Source of the DNA: Bursaphelenchus xylophilus
Taxonomy: Eukaryota > Nematoda > Chromadorea > Rhabditida > Aphelenchoididae
DNA length: 64,000 nucleotides
Direction of reading: 5' to 3'
NCBI GenBank assembly: GCA_904066235.2
Contig: CAJFCV020000003.1
Span: forward strand, 5,146,001 to 5,210,000
Shown: piece by piece, positions 11,779 through 22,299 of the stretch
Numbering within the stretch: position 1 is the first letter of the stretch
Layout: the number at the start of each line of letters is the position of its first letter
Program-made: the position numbers and the translations under genes
The notes under the pieces: model-generated
Databases searched by the model: none
Seen by the model: the letters and a program-made list of their open reading frames with translations, nothing else
Told to the model about the DNA's origin: nothing

Positions 11779-12703
11779 GCCACTTGGGTACTATAGGAAG
11801 ATTATGTGAAATATCAATTTAGTTCGAAGTGTTCCACAGTATCCGGATTTGTACCCGAACCAGATCGGTCTCGTTGTTTTGTCTATATCACATATCCAGG
11901 CCAATTCCTCTACCTTCTCAATTCTCTAGGATCCCGAGCTTCGGCCTTTTGGCTAATTGTACAGAGTAGGCCGCTCGAAGCTTCCTCCCTCTTTCTTTGA
12001 ATTCCTTCGCCGACACTCCGCCGATTTTCCTAAAATTTAGATTTTTGCGGAGCTGGAATTCACCATTTTCAACCGGGTGAATGTAGAAAAAAATATCTTG
12101 AATTGACATTTGTGCCCTCCGAAAGTTTTGAAAAATTATTTTCGAGGCTGCCCGCCCGAAATTAAAACATTTTGGAATGATCTTCAATTGACTTTCTCAG
12201 ACTTTTGGCTTATTGGTGAAACCTCGGAGTAAAAAGTCGCGTGTGCCCTCCCCGAAACTTTTTCTGTATTGCCATTAGGGCATAAACTATCAAAAAAAAA
12301 TTCCAGAAGATTGAAAAGTGCACTTCATTGGCTACCGAGCCGGCGGCCCTTGTGCGAGTCTGGGATCCCGGCCCGGCTGAAGCTTAACCTTGTTCGCAAT
12401 ATAAAAATCCAAATTTTAGGAAAATCGGCGGAATCTCGGCGGAGAAATTCGAAGAAAGAGGAAGGACCCGCTTCGAGCGGCTCACCCGGTATGTCTTGCA
12501 ATGGTAATGCTGGAATATAACCCTAAGATATTAATAAGAAGGGTCTGTTTGAATATTGTAACCAAATTTATTTCAGGCAAAAAAATCAATAATTTTGGAA
12601 AACATTTTATGACGAGTTCGGAAAAAATTCAGAAATTCAAACAGATTCCCAACATTTTTGCTTTTGTGATTACGAAATCTGCATGAAATTCGTGACGTTG
12701 CAG
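11779..12703. other. Hox 3' flank with repeat
   Basis: Apart from the fold-back repeat at 11969-12483, I see nothing supportable. Upstream exons of the gene at 12757 may lie here, but I could not join any in frame. Confidence 0.35.
11969..12483. repeat. Imperfect inverted repeat (fold-back element)
   Basis: The left arm (11969-12046) and right arm (about 12402-12483) are reverse complements over some 80 bp with several mismatches; both contain CCTAAAATTT/AAATTTTAGG, CCGCCGATTTTCC and CTTCGAGCGGC in opposite orientation. CGGCGGA motifs relate it to the elements at 1.33 and 48.9 kb. Confidence 0.6.
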
Positions 12704-12756
12704 GAAAGGTCTCATCAATTCAGATTGTTCTTCATAGTTATCCATCGGTTGTAATT

Positions 12757-13296
12757 ATGTACTTTGATTTCCGTAAAAATAAATATAATTTAAATGCGTC
12801 TGTAAAGTAAGTTCGCGATTGAACCATTAGTGTTGCCAGTGACAAGGAGATAACAGTGAAGAGCGACCGAATCCAGGTGGTTCCCTCAGAGGTCCCAGCA
12901 AGTTTAATAATGAGACAATTGGATGTGGATGTCACTCACAAGATCCGGGTTGATTTCTCTAGCGAAGAAATCGAAGAAGCCAATAGGAGAAAAGAGACCG
13001 GAGCTCGAGTTGGGATGGATTCTGATGATGATTCATACTTCTCTGATGCAAAAGAGTCGGATTCAACTGAAGCTATTGATGAAAAAAGCGTAGACCGGTC
13101 AATAGTTGACGAACCTGAAAACAAACATGAGGTAGAAGTTAATGTGTCCCAGAATGGACCACAAAATTTAATTTCCTCTCCTGAACCCTGTGGGCTCCAA
13201 TCTCTATTTTCTGACAAAGTAAGTTACAGTATGGTCAAATGAGGTAACCCACTTTAGGTTATGGGTGATTTCTTCGCTGATTTGGTAAAGCAATGA
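12757..13296 (+). CDS. Unrecognised protein, acidic Ser-rich C-terminus (possibly 5'-incomplete)
   Basis: Three exons join in phase: an exon open from acceptor 12703 to 12806, then 12840-13218 and 13258-13296, with 33- and 39-nt introns. The ATG at 12757 gives about 155 residues, but the frame is open back to the acceptor, so more exons may lie upstream. The C-terminal half is acidic and Ser-rich (DSDDDSYFSD) and ends FFADLVKQ. A RAD9-like checkpoint protein (end of a PCNA-like fold plus acidic tail) crossed my mind, but the resemblance is too weak to call. It ends 190 bp before exo-1 on the same strand, so the two may share an operon. Confidence 0.5.
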
Positions 13297-13486
13297 AAAA
13301 GGAATTCTTGGACGTCAAAACCATAATATTATTGTGATAAAATTGTAATTCTAATTGTTATTGAAAGAAGCTTTGGTCGTATAAGTTGTCTTCTTTGCCG
13401 CGATTTTATTTTTTTGAAAATAAATTGAAAAAAAATCGAATTTTTCGTTTGTTTTTGTTGACCGATGAATATCCATCTTTATTTAG

Positions 13487-15476
13487 ATGGGAATTAAAGG
13501 CCTTTTGCCGTTTGTGGAGAGAGCTTGTCGACCTGTAAGTTCTTTTACTCTGTATATTTTGTTGTTTAGAGCCATGTCCAAGAATTTAAGGGGAAACGAG
13601 TAGCTATCGATGTAAGCTGCCTTCTTCATCGGGGAGTTTTTGGTTGCGTCGAGAGTATTGCTCAAGGCTTAAAAACGGATTTGTGAGTTAATAAAAAAGT
13701 TAAAGTGACTTTTTTAGTTGTATGAAATACGTTGAGAAGTATCTGAAAGTATTCTTTCACTTCGAATGTGAAGTTTACTTGATCTTTGATGGGAAAAGGC
13801 TCCAAGCAAAACAAGTGGGTTGTGTTTTTTTATTATTGTACATATTTTAGATTGTTAATGATGAAAGAAAAGAAAAAAGAGATAGCATCAAAAGAACTGG
13901 AGAAGAATTAATGTCTGTTGGTCTGGAGAATGAAGCTTATAAAGTGTTTCGTCAAGGCATTGGAGTTCCCAAGGAGATTCAAGACGATGCCATCACATAC
14001 TTCACATCTCTAGATACTGTTAACGTGATGGTTTCTCCTTATGAGGCGGATGCTCAGATGGCCTTTATGATTCAGAACAACATCGTCGATGTAGTTGTTA
14101 CTGAAGACTCTGATCTGATTGTGTTTGGAGCGTCAAAGGTAATTTACTTTTCCTTGTCTATTTCCAGATTTAGATTATATTCAAATTGAAAGAAAACGGC
14201 GCTTGTCTTCTCTTTGAACAAACAAAATTACCCAGATGTCTTTGTCCTGCATTAGCCAAGAACTTCAAGTTGGAGACGTTCAGAAGGATGTGCATTATGA
14301 GTGGTTGTGATTATCTTCCCTCCGGTCTGAATGGCGTCGGACTCAAAAAGGCGGAGGCAGTTTTATCCAAGACTTCTATTACGGATATCAAAATAGTAAG
14401 TGTATTTTGATATCCGTAAGTAACTTTATGTGGTACGTGTTTTAGTTGTTGCGAAGAGTTCCTTCACTTTTGAATAACCGATCGATCAAGGTTACCCCAG
14501 ACCTCATCGAGTCTTTCATACAAGCTGAGAAGACTTTTATGTATCAAATTGTCTATGATCCATTGTGAGTAATCGGCGGTTTTAAGTATTCTTGCAGGAT
14601 GAAATGTCAGCGACCCCTTAACTTTTATCCCGGTACAGTCGAGGAGGATTACCGGAATGTAAGTTGACATTCATATTTCACTGATTCTCTCAGTACACGC
14701 CATCAATGTTGGAAATAGCGAATGAATACGAGTTTGCTGGAACCATTGCATCTCCATCCGAAGCGGAGCAAATGTCCAAGGGGATTCGTAAGGACTCTGT
14801 TGATTGTCCTGAGTCAAGTACACAGGAGGTTAGCACTCCGAAGAACCGTGTTCTAACCTCGTCACAAACTGTCAACATTAATATCAACTCCCAGTCTCCG
14901 AGGCTAGTCTCTCCGAAGATCTCTTCCCTCAAATTACCCTTAAGACCGTCATCCCAGCCTCTTCAAACCTCCTCGAGTTCAATCAACTACAATATGAAAA
15001 GATCTCGGTCCTCAGGAATGTTCTCCCCAAAGGTGACAAAACGGCGAATAACGATTGATGAGAAGGGAGGGATCACATTCAATGTGACGGGCTCTTCAGA
15101 AATCTCATCGTCATCTAATTCCTCCAAGAGCACTGAAAAAAGGCCTGTGAATGAGGAGAAAATTGATTTATCGAAGGTTAATGCAAAGTAAGTATTATAG
15201 TACCTAATATAAAACAAAATCATATTATTACACAGTTAGTTACAACAAAGATACCAGTGTGACTCAAAATATAAGAGGCATATGATATGAAGTTGAGGGA
15301 GGGGTGGTGATATCAATTTAGAATTCAATTTCAGAAAGATCGTGAACCCGTCGTTGTCCGTCTCTTACACCAAGATTAATATAACAAATGTCGGCGTGAA
15401 TCGACGTTTTGTGTCGCCACTGGTCCGACGTCCGTTTGTCGCCCGTTCTCCCGTGACTCCGCCGGCATTTCTGTAA
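13487..15476 (+). CDS. exo-1: Exonuclease 1 (XPG/Rad2 family 5'-3' exonuclease)
   Basis: Nuclease of mismatch repair and DNA end resection, acting in the nucleus. Nine exons: 13487-13534, 13570-13682, 13718-13814, 13851-14138, 14174-14395, 14446-14564, 14598-14658, 14694-15187, 15335-15476; 527 residues. The start MGIKGLLPF and VAIDVSCLLHRG form the XPG N domain with its metal-binding Asp; the I domain shows VSPYEADAQMAF, VVTEDSDLIVFG and MSGCDYLPSGLNGVGLKKA (acidic cluster and helix-two-turn-helix). The tail is Ser-rich, basic and shorter than in human EXO1 (846 aa). The ATG sits directly on a TTTAG acceptor, consistent with spliced-leader addition. It converges on the PPxY gene, 153 bp away. 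Confidence 0.95.
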
Positions 15477-15629
15477 TTAGCTTATTGTATTTATTTGAAC
15501 TAAATTGTTACCCGAATCCGAAGTAATCTCTTCATAGGAAGGAAGTCTCACGTCCAAGGGCTGAGGTAATTGTAAAGTCGAAGAATCGGTTATACACGTA
15601 CTGAAAGAGTTATACATCGTTGTTGTCAT

Positions 15630-16215
15630 CTACCTTCTGCGATTCGAATAAGCTGGCGGACCATAGATGGATTCGGGTAAAGCGTAAGTGCTGTCTGATA
15701 CAGTATGACACCTTCGATTGGAAGTATGTCTGCTTCTTCCTTCTCGAGGAACTCCAGATTCCAACTGACTTAACGCCCGTCTTTCGTATTTCATAGTATC
15801 GTCGTATGATGGAGGCGGAGCCCTCATAAATATCTCCCGGAAAGATGCTAAACACTTAAATCCAATGTAAAGGGACTTACAAGGAAAAGCCCCAGAGGCC
15901 ATTTCCAGCTCATTTATTGGCGCAGAGGGTCTTTCTGGACTGATGCTGTTGCGACGAGGTCTAAAAATCAACGATGATGACAAATGACGTCATCCATTAA
16001 GCTACGTTTTTGCATCATAAAACATACTAATCATAGATACAGGATTTAAATTAGACTTAATTTCCGTACCCCCACCTGATTTGCATGTAATAAACCAATG
16101 CAATCCGGAAGCAGCAGAACAGGATCGCGGCGACCAAAGCTGCCGGAGCCACGTAATAAACAATCCGGTCGTATCCTTGTGGTCCTCCGGGCGGATTAAA
16201 CTCCTTCTCACTCAT
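15630..16215 (-). CDS. Small single-pass membrane protein with PPxY motif
   Basis: Three exons in minus order: 16215-16076, 15960-15881, 15847-15630; 145 residues. A short N-terminus precedes one hydrophobic helix (about residues 15-45, ending in RIALVYYMQ). The cytoplasmic-type tail is basic and carries PPPSYDD, a PPxY ligand for WW domains, plus a C-terminal YGPPAYSNRRR. Shape and motif resemble adaptor proteins that recruit NEDD4-family ubiquitin ligases or Shisa/VOPP1-like proteins, but I cannot place it in one family. It converges with exo-1; GLTP lies 345 bp upstream on the same strand. Confidence 0.75.
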
Positions 16216-16560
16216 AACTATGGCTAATCAATCAGTTCACATGTGGAAGTCGATTCTTTTACGAAACCAATATTTGGGATGGCCAAGGTGAAAGGGAAGC
16301 CCCTGCTCCCTCTCCCCAATCACTGATAAGGGGTGGTAGGGTTGAGGAGGCATCCTGGAAGAAGCCGGAACGTTTTGTGTTCAGCTCATCTCCGTTTCGA
16401 ACTGTCTTTGGGGAACGATTTCGTAAAAATTATTTATATCCGGAGGCAAGAAATTAGTGATAACAAGGAGCCGCTGCAGACAACGTAGCTGACATTGGGT
16501 AACGGGGAATGAGTGATATAAGCAAGATTAGATATTGTTCATGGTTCTGTATCGCTGAGT
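16216..16560. other. Intergenic
   Basis: Contains only the spacer between the GLTP gene and the PPxY membrane-protein gene; no other feature seen. Confidence 0.4.
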
Positions 16561-17252
16561 TCACCGGGATTCAAAATAGCATCGATCGAGGCCCTTCTCG
16601 AAGTAGAAATTAACCAAAGAATGAACATTCAATTTAAAGTCCTTGATGTGATCTCCCATATGTTGGATACAGTATTCGTCATAACCTTCTTTACCGTACG
16701 CCACTGTCTTTAGAAGCGTATGCCGAGAAGGGGCGGCAGCCAAAACAACTTTAAATAATTGGCGGGAAATGAAATTGTGATGATGTTTGAGGGTCTTCTG
16801 ATAACTTTCGCTGAGGAGATTGTAGAGAGATTCGCTTTTTTCCTTTCGATTATATGCCTCCACCAGCCCAAACAACATTTCCAACATGAATTCAAGTCCT
16901 CTGCAAACCCAATGTAACTTTTTTTGAAATGACTTCCGTTAGTTGCTTACCTTTTCAGCCACAACAACCCTTCTGTTGGTATGCCCATATTGCCTCCATG
17001 TTGTTCCAGATCAGATTCTACCATGTCTTGCAGATACTTGTACTTCTCCGGGTCCTTCTCGTACATTGTCCTAACCTTGTTCACATTTCCGAGGACATCG
17101 TTCTTCACGGGGATAAAAGCCGTTCCTAGGAATGCCACGAATTCTCCAATTCCTTGACAGGCCGAAATAAACTGGGCTGTTGGGATCTTGCCATCTTCCA
17201 GGTGAGGGAAGAGCCGTTCTTTGGCCGAGAAATAAGTCTCTGGCTCCGACAT
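16561..17252 (-). CDS. GLTP: Glycolipid transfer protein (GLTP fold)
   Basis: Cytosolic carrier that moves glycosphingolipids between membranes. Two exons: 17252-16951 and 16900-16561; 213 residues, the usual length (human 209). The sugar-headgroup site is recognisable: FIPVKNDVLGNVNKV supplies the Asp, Asn and Lys equivalent to human D48/N52/K55, LLWLKRGLEF the stacking Trp, and LKHHHNF the His near position 140. The single intron interrupts the Lys-Arg pair after that Trp. It lies 377 bp downstream of the Slingshot gene on the same strand. Confidence 0.95.
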
Positions 17253-17629
17253 CTGAAGTTACAAAAGTTGTAATCAATTAGGAAACAACCGTTTCAAACC
17301 AACAAAAATTTGATTTCGATTTCAAGAAACTCATAAAACTCGCAGAAAAGAAGGTTTTAAAAAAATATGCGTCATCGCAACGTCACTCGAATTAAAGGTA
17401 TTCAACGGTAAAACTAAAAGCCGAAAAAAGACATCGACCGAGGGAATACGTTTATTGAAGCAATTAAAGCTTTACCCTGTAATTATGGAATGTAAAGAGG
17501 ACGTTTGGACTACTTGACGGCCAATGAGGGCCTCTCACAATGTGAATATAGATAATTAAAGTAAAATACCCATAAGAAGAGACAAAATAAGCGGACACCG
17601 GGACGTTTTATATACAAAGAAATACAATA
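17253..17629. other. Intergenic
   Basis: Spacer between the Slingshot stop and the GLTP start; nothing else recognised. Confidence 0.4.
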
Positions 17630-19695
17630 TCACTTTGGAAGATTGTGCTCAGAGTTCTGTTCGAAGGTCCCCACCATCGATTTCACAAAACTTCGGTGGA
17701 TATCGGACTGGTTGGATTTGGCACAGCGGCGATTTGGCACTTTTAAAGAGAGGATCCCAAACTTTTTCGCAATTTCGGTCTGAAACTGATAAGATAAGCC
17801 TTAAAAAGAAGAGATCAATAAAAACCCAACATCATTAAGCAATAATGTCTAAATTCAAAATCGAAAACTTGCCAACGATGACGTCTTCCCTTCCACACGA
17901 GGTTTCGCATTTTTGGAATCAGAATTCCCAATTATGGCCTTCAAATATCCTTCGCAAATCGATCTAGATCCCCTTGGCCGAGTTTTCTTTGGTCTTGAAG
18001 ACACGTCGGAAGCCGATCTGTTCGGACTACACCCGTTAAAGACTGCACTCTGCCGATTTCTACTTGCACTCAACATTCCTCCAAACGTCTGCAACTGATT
18101 CATGAAGCCAGAGTTCGGTGTTATACAATTCCTTTTGGCTTTTACATAATCCAGAGCTCGGCTTAGATTCCATCCATACTCTTTCATTATATATGAGATT
18201 ACAGTAGACGAAGATCGACTGATCCCTTTTTTGCAATGCACTAATACTGCCGATTCTTCCATTCTGCAATTAACTCAAAAAAGTATATTCACTTACTTGG
18301 CCTTCTTGATAAACTCATAAGTCCGGTTCCAATGCATTAGCAGTTCGGTGTTTGCTTCATCTGATACGAAGATCTTCATATACACAAAATGGGAAGGGAA
18401 GAAGTTGTCAACCTCTCTGGTCATATTCAAAATATACCGCACCCTGAATCTCATAAATAAATAAATCCTTTAACTTACTTGTTTTCGTGCAGTTCATCCC
18501 AATTTGATGCATTCCATTCTGTACCCAAATACAAATAATCGAATATTTTTGATGGTTTCTCCATCTGCCCCAAAATGACGAGCATTTCCCTGTCGATGAA
18601 CTCCTTGTAAGCCTTGACGGACACATTAATTTCCCGATCGAGCCTTCTTCTGATATCTCCACTGGTCACATCATCCAGGTCCACAGTCTGCATTATTTGT
18701 TTCAGAGAATCTCTGATCCGCCTTTCCGTTGCATCCTCCACGTTGTGATAACTGACTCTTTTGGCATTAATATCATCTCGAGCTGCATCATCAACAAAAG
18801 AAACATGCCTAAAAAACAAATAACACAATTCCGTCAGTCGTACCATTGAGCGGAAATGCCTGGGATTTGAGTCGTCCTCTCAGCGTCCCGATAGAAATTC
18901 AGCCATTCCTCGGGTTTATCCAGCGTTGGATATTTATTCACCAGTTCTAGTTCTTTGTGAAGACATTGGAAAACAAGCCACATCGATTGGATTGAGACGG
19001 GTTTAAAGAAATAAAAGCTGGCTGAGATCCCGACCAGAATCCCACCATCTCCATCCAATTCCACCCGGGTTGTTGTGAGGATAGGGACTGATACGCCGAT
19101 CCTGAAATCAGCTGATGTATTTCACACTACCTCCTACGAGCATCAAATAAAAAATATTAAAATAACATACGACACTCTCTTATCATAGAAATCGAACCCA
19201 ATTAAAGCCGATTCCCTTGCACCTGTCAAGAGTTGAGTGGGTGAGGTCACCACAGCCAGGTATCTTGTGTGTTTGGTTAGAGGAGACTGCAGTTGTACAA
19301 CAATCGAGAGTCTGTCGGTCGGCCTGAGAACATTCAGCATCTGTTGAAGGTGTAACTCAATTTCATCCAAAAAGACTAAAAGAAAGTAAAGTTATTTGTT
19401 ATAGGAATCGCTCCGCCCGAAAGGCTTACTCATTTAGCCATACATACCTGTTTCAGAACTTCGGTGTCTTGAAAGTATTTGTTGTGAATGCGACAGCACC
19501 ATGGCGGCGCCCTTAACAGTAAAGTAATATTCATTACCGTCGGTGCTTGATCCTGGCGGGGACAACGAACTATCTGAGCAAATTGCGGCCTGAAAACCAA
19601 GAATAAAATGTAGTTCAACAACGGCAATATAAAAACTGATAGCTCACCTCATCTTGACCAACCGAGCTAGGCCTTCTAACGCTAATCAAAGACAT
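17630..19695 (-). CDS. ssh: Slingshot-type cofilin phosphatase
   Basis: Dual-specificity phosphatase expected to dephosphorylate and activate ADF/cofilin. Eight exons: 19695-19648, 19589-19448, 19375-19171, 19101-18844, 18808-18479, 18443-18297, 18263-17873, 17779-17630; 556 residues. The N-terminal SSH region starts MSLISVRRPSS and includes YFTVKGAAMVLS and HLQQMLNVLRPTDRL; the DEK_C-like segment includes FIDREMLVILGQME; the catalytic domain includes YLGTEWNASN and the signature VHCKKGISRSSSTV with catalytic Cys and Arg, followed by KEYGW. The last intron appears to be GC-AG (TTG/GCAAGT at 17872); reading through instead stops at 17855. A rabaptin gene diverges from it across 193 bp. Confidence 0.93.
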
Positions 19696-19888
19696 ACTAA
19701 ATTGACAGAGGCAGCCACTTCCCTACTGGAATGCTCTGAAGCCCATCTTACTCTTGGATCGATGAAAATAAAAATCTTTTCCGATTAAACCTGAACCGAT
19801 ACAATGTAAACGAAATGTCACAAAGAATTTCTTTTTTCGACTTTTTTATTGTACACGAATATCGAGTAGATGAACAAATAGAAGGAAG
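19696..19888. promoter_or_regulatory. Probable shared promoter of ssh and rabaptin
   Basis: The two genes start back to back only 193 bp apart, so both promoters must lie in or near this gap unless long 5' introns exist. No specific motif is identified. Confidence 0.4.
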
Positions 19889-21096
19889 ATGGTGGAACAA
19901 GAAGAGAGTCCCAGCAGTTCTAATGACCTCCAACTGGAATTGAAGGTGAGTTGTTACTTTAATCGAATTTATTCTTTTCCAGGAGAAGTTAGAAGCGGCC
20001 AAACAGCTCACTGACCGTTATGAAAAGATGTTGCAAGAAGAAAGAACGTACCGCCAGGAACTGGAACGAGTATTTGAAAAAAAATCAAAAGAAGCAGAGA
20101 CCTCAACTTTTCAATTAAATGAACAAATTCAATCTTTGGAGAGACTTTTAGATAACCTATCGGCTAAATTCAACAACGAAATGAAAATCGTTGAGGAGAA
20201 GTTTGACGAACTTTTGTCCATCAACCAATCTCGTTTAGACGACTTTAATACTGTGAATGAAAAGTAAGGCACTCTAGTATCACTCACATTTTAGGTATCA
20301 AAAATTGCTTGGACTGTATCGAAAGAACGCAAGTAATATGCGAGAAGATAACATATCCCTACCTCAAACTGTCGATGAGTTGCAATTCGAATGTCTAAAG
20401 TTGAGAGAAGAGATAATAGAGACCAGATCCGCCAAGGAGCATATAGAAGAAGAAAAGGCAAGTGCTGTGGCCGCTCTGAACAGCGAGTTGGAACAAGCAA
20501 GAGCAATGTCAGGACGTATGGTAACTTTTCGTCGGGTTAGTAGTTTATTATTAGATGAGAACTCAAGAGAATGAAGAGTTGAGACAAACAATTTGTGACC
20601 TTGAAAAGAGATTATCCGAATCTCAGGCAGAGGCTGGTGCCATGGCCAAATCTTTGGAAGAATTCCGCCAACGATGTAGTCAACTACAAGTTGAACTTGA
20701 CAACTCTGAAGCCGTCCAAAAAGATTTCGTCCGACTCTCGCAGAACCTCCAGATCCAATTAGAGAAGATCAGATCGACTGAACAAGAAGTAAGCCTTGAT
20801 GTTTTAGTATTCGTCGTTTAGGTACGATGGCAGTTCGCCGAAGACGTGGCCAAATGCAATTCATGTGAGGCAGACATTAGACGGACTACTCAGAAAGGGA
20901 ACTGTTTACACTGTGGAAAAGTATTCTGCACGAATTGCATAAAACAACAAATATCTACTGGTCCAAACAACAGAATTGCCAAAGTATGCTCCGTATGTCA
21001 CACACTACTCAACAGGTAACGAATGGGGAAAGAGAGTCAATGATTTTTAGGAATTCTGCGCCATTCTTCTCGAAAACGTTCACTTCTCCATCATAA
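19889..21096 (+). CDS. rabn-5: Short rabaptin-like coiled-coil protein with C-terminal FYVE-like zinc finger
   Basis: Probable Rab5 effector of early endosomes. Six exons: 19889-19945, 19983-20263, 20295-20520, 20555-20788, 20822-21015, 21051-21096; 345 residues against 862 in human rabaptin-5. Almost the whole N-terminal 260 residues are coiled coil. The segment DFVRLSQNLQIQLEKIRS matches the conserved C-terminal rabaptin motif. It is followed by a Cys-rich finger of four CxxC pairs (CNSC, CLHC, CTNC, CSVC) preceded by WQFAED, as in FYVE domains, but the basic RRHHCR motif that binds PI3P is not kept (KGNCLHCG). An AATAAA signal lies at 21230. It converges on Derlin. Confidence 0.85.
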
Positions 21097-21254
21097 GTTG
21101 GTCACAAAATTCAACCCTTGGTGTAAGCACGGATTTCTATTATCAGATCCAGGGATTGTCGTTGTAATATATAAAATATTTATAAGATAGAAGATAAAAT
21201 AGTTTCTATGCTGTGCTAATATAAAAAGAAATAAATTATATACGGACCCGGCTA

Positions 21255-22141
21255 TCATTGGGCCTCTTGAGGAGGGTTCTGGAGTTGTTCATCATCGTCG
21301 TTATCAGGAGCTCCCCAATTGAATCCCCCAGGCCGTTCCTGGATATCGACCGTGGGCAGTGGGGCGGGATCAAACAACCATTTCATAAAAGCCGGAGTTT
21401 CCAATATCCGGAACCCATTCGGCAGAGTGGGAAACACGTCTTCCAGGAAGTAGTAAAGATGACCACAGGCAATTCCTGAACAGAAATGTTGTTTTATCAA
21501 GGACCTTACCAAACACATCTACCAATGCATTGTTACCCAGTAAGAGAGAAAAAAAGAGAAGCACCCAAGGCAAGTACGGGGCGTTGAAAGAGATGACTCC
21601 GAAGAAATTCATGCGAATCTGAGGGTTTCTTCTGCTCCACACATATACCAGCATGATGGTAAATGCTTGTCCGAGAAACAAGAGGTGTACGAAACACGCA
21701 CAAATTATCTAGAATCTACTTTTACACAAGACTGGATGCACATACCATAAATACACCGCCAAAGAGGAACATGAACACGAAATCTGCGGTCCTATCCCTG
21801 AAGGAACCCTCCTCCAAGATCTGGCAATGTCGATATGTGAAGATAATATTGAATAAGAATGTAAAACCAAGTGACCCAAAGTAGCAGAATGAAGTGAGAA
21901 GTCTCCACCACTGAAATGAGTTGTACATTCATTAAAAATAGAACTGACCTGGAAGTCATACAAGATGAGATGCCAGTTAAAGTAGAGGTCGAAGGGAGTT
22001 ACCAGTTCAAATTGCTAAAATATAATATCACTCACATTACTCAGACGCCCTTACCACCGCCAGTGTGGTCAGCACACACGCGGTCATGTAAACCCGTGTG
22101 ACCGGGGGCATCTGTTCATATGTCTGGAGGAGATGTTGCAT
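21255..22141 (-). CDS. der-2: Derlin-2 type ER membrane protein (ERAD)
   Basis: Rhomboid pseudoprotease of the endoplasmic reticulum that helps export misfolded proteins for degradation. Five exons: 22141-22055, 22014-21949, 21910-21746, 21708-21510, 21475-21255; 245 residues, family length. Characteristic stretches: [45 protein letters not shown] (WR and GxxxG region), [30 protein letters not shown], and a cytosolic [10 protein letters not shown] tail, as in Derlin-2. It starts 158 bp after the TRAP1 stop on the same strand; as I recall, C. elegans R151.6 (der-2) and R151.7 (TRAP1) are likewise adjacent. Confidence 0.95.
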
Positions 22142-22299
22142 CCTGAACACATAAACTATATACGGCACCAATAACATAATATAAACGACGCAACGTCAAC
22201 AGTATTTAGAGATAAAAACATCTCACAATCAGAATCGATTTAGAATGACCTAATATATTTAACAACCGGATAAGTGGCAACAACAATATAACTAGACCC

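Noticed and set aside
12577..12686. Extra upstream exon for the acidic-protein gene
   Set aside because: Every in-phase join tried ran into a stop codon.
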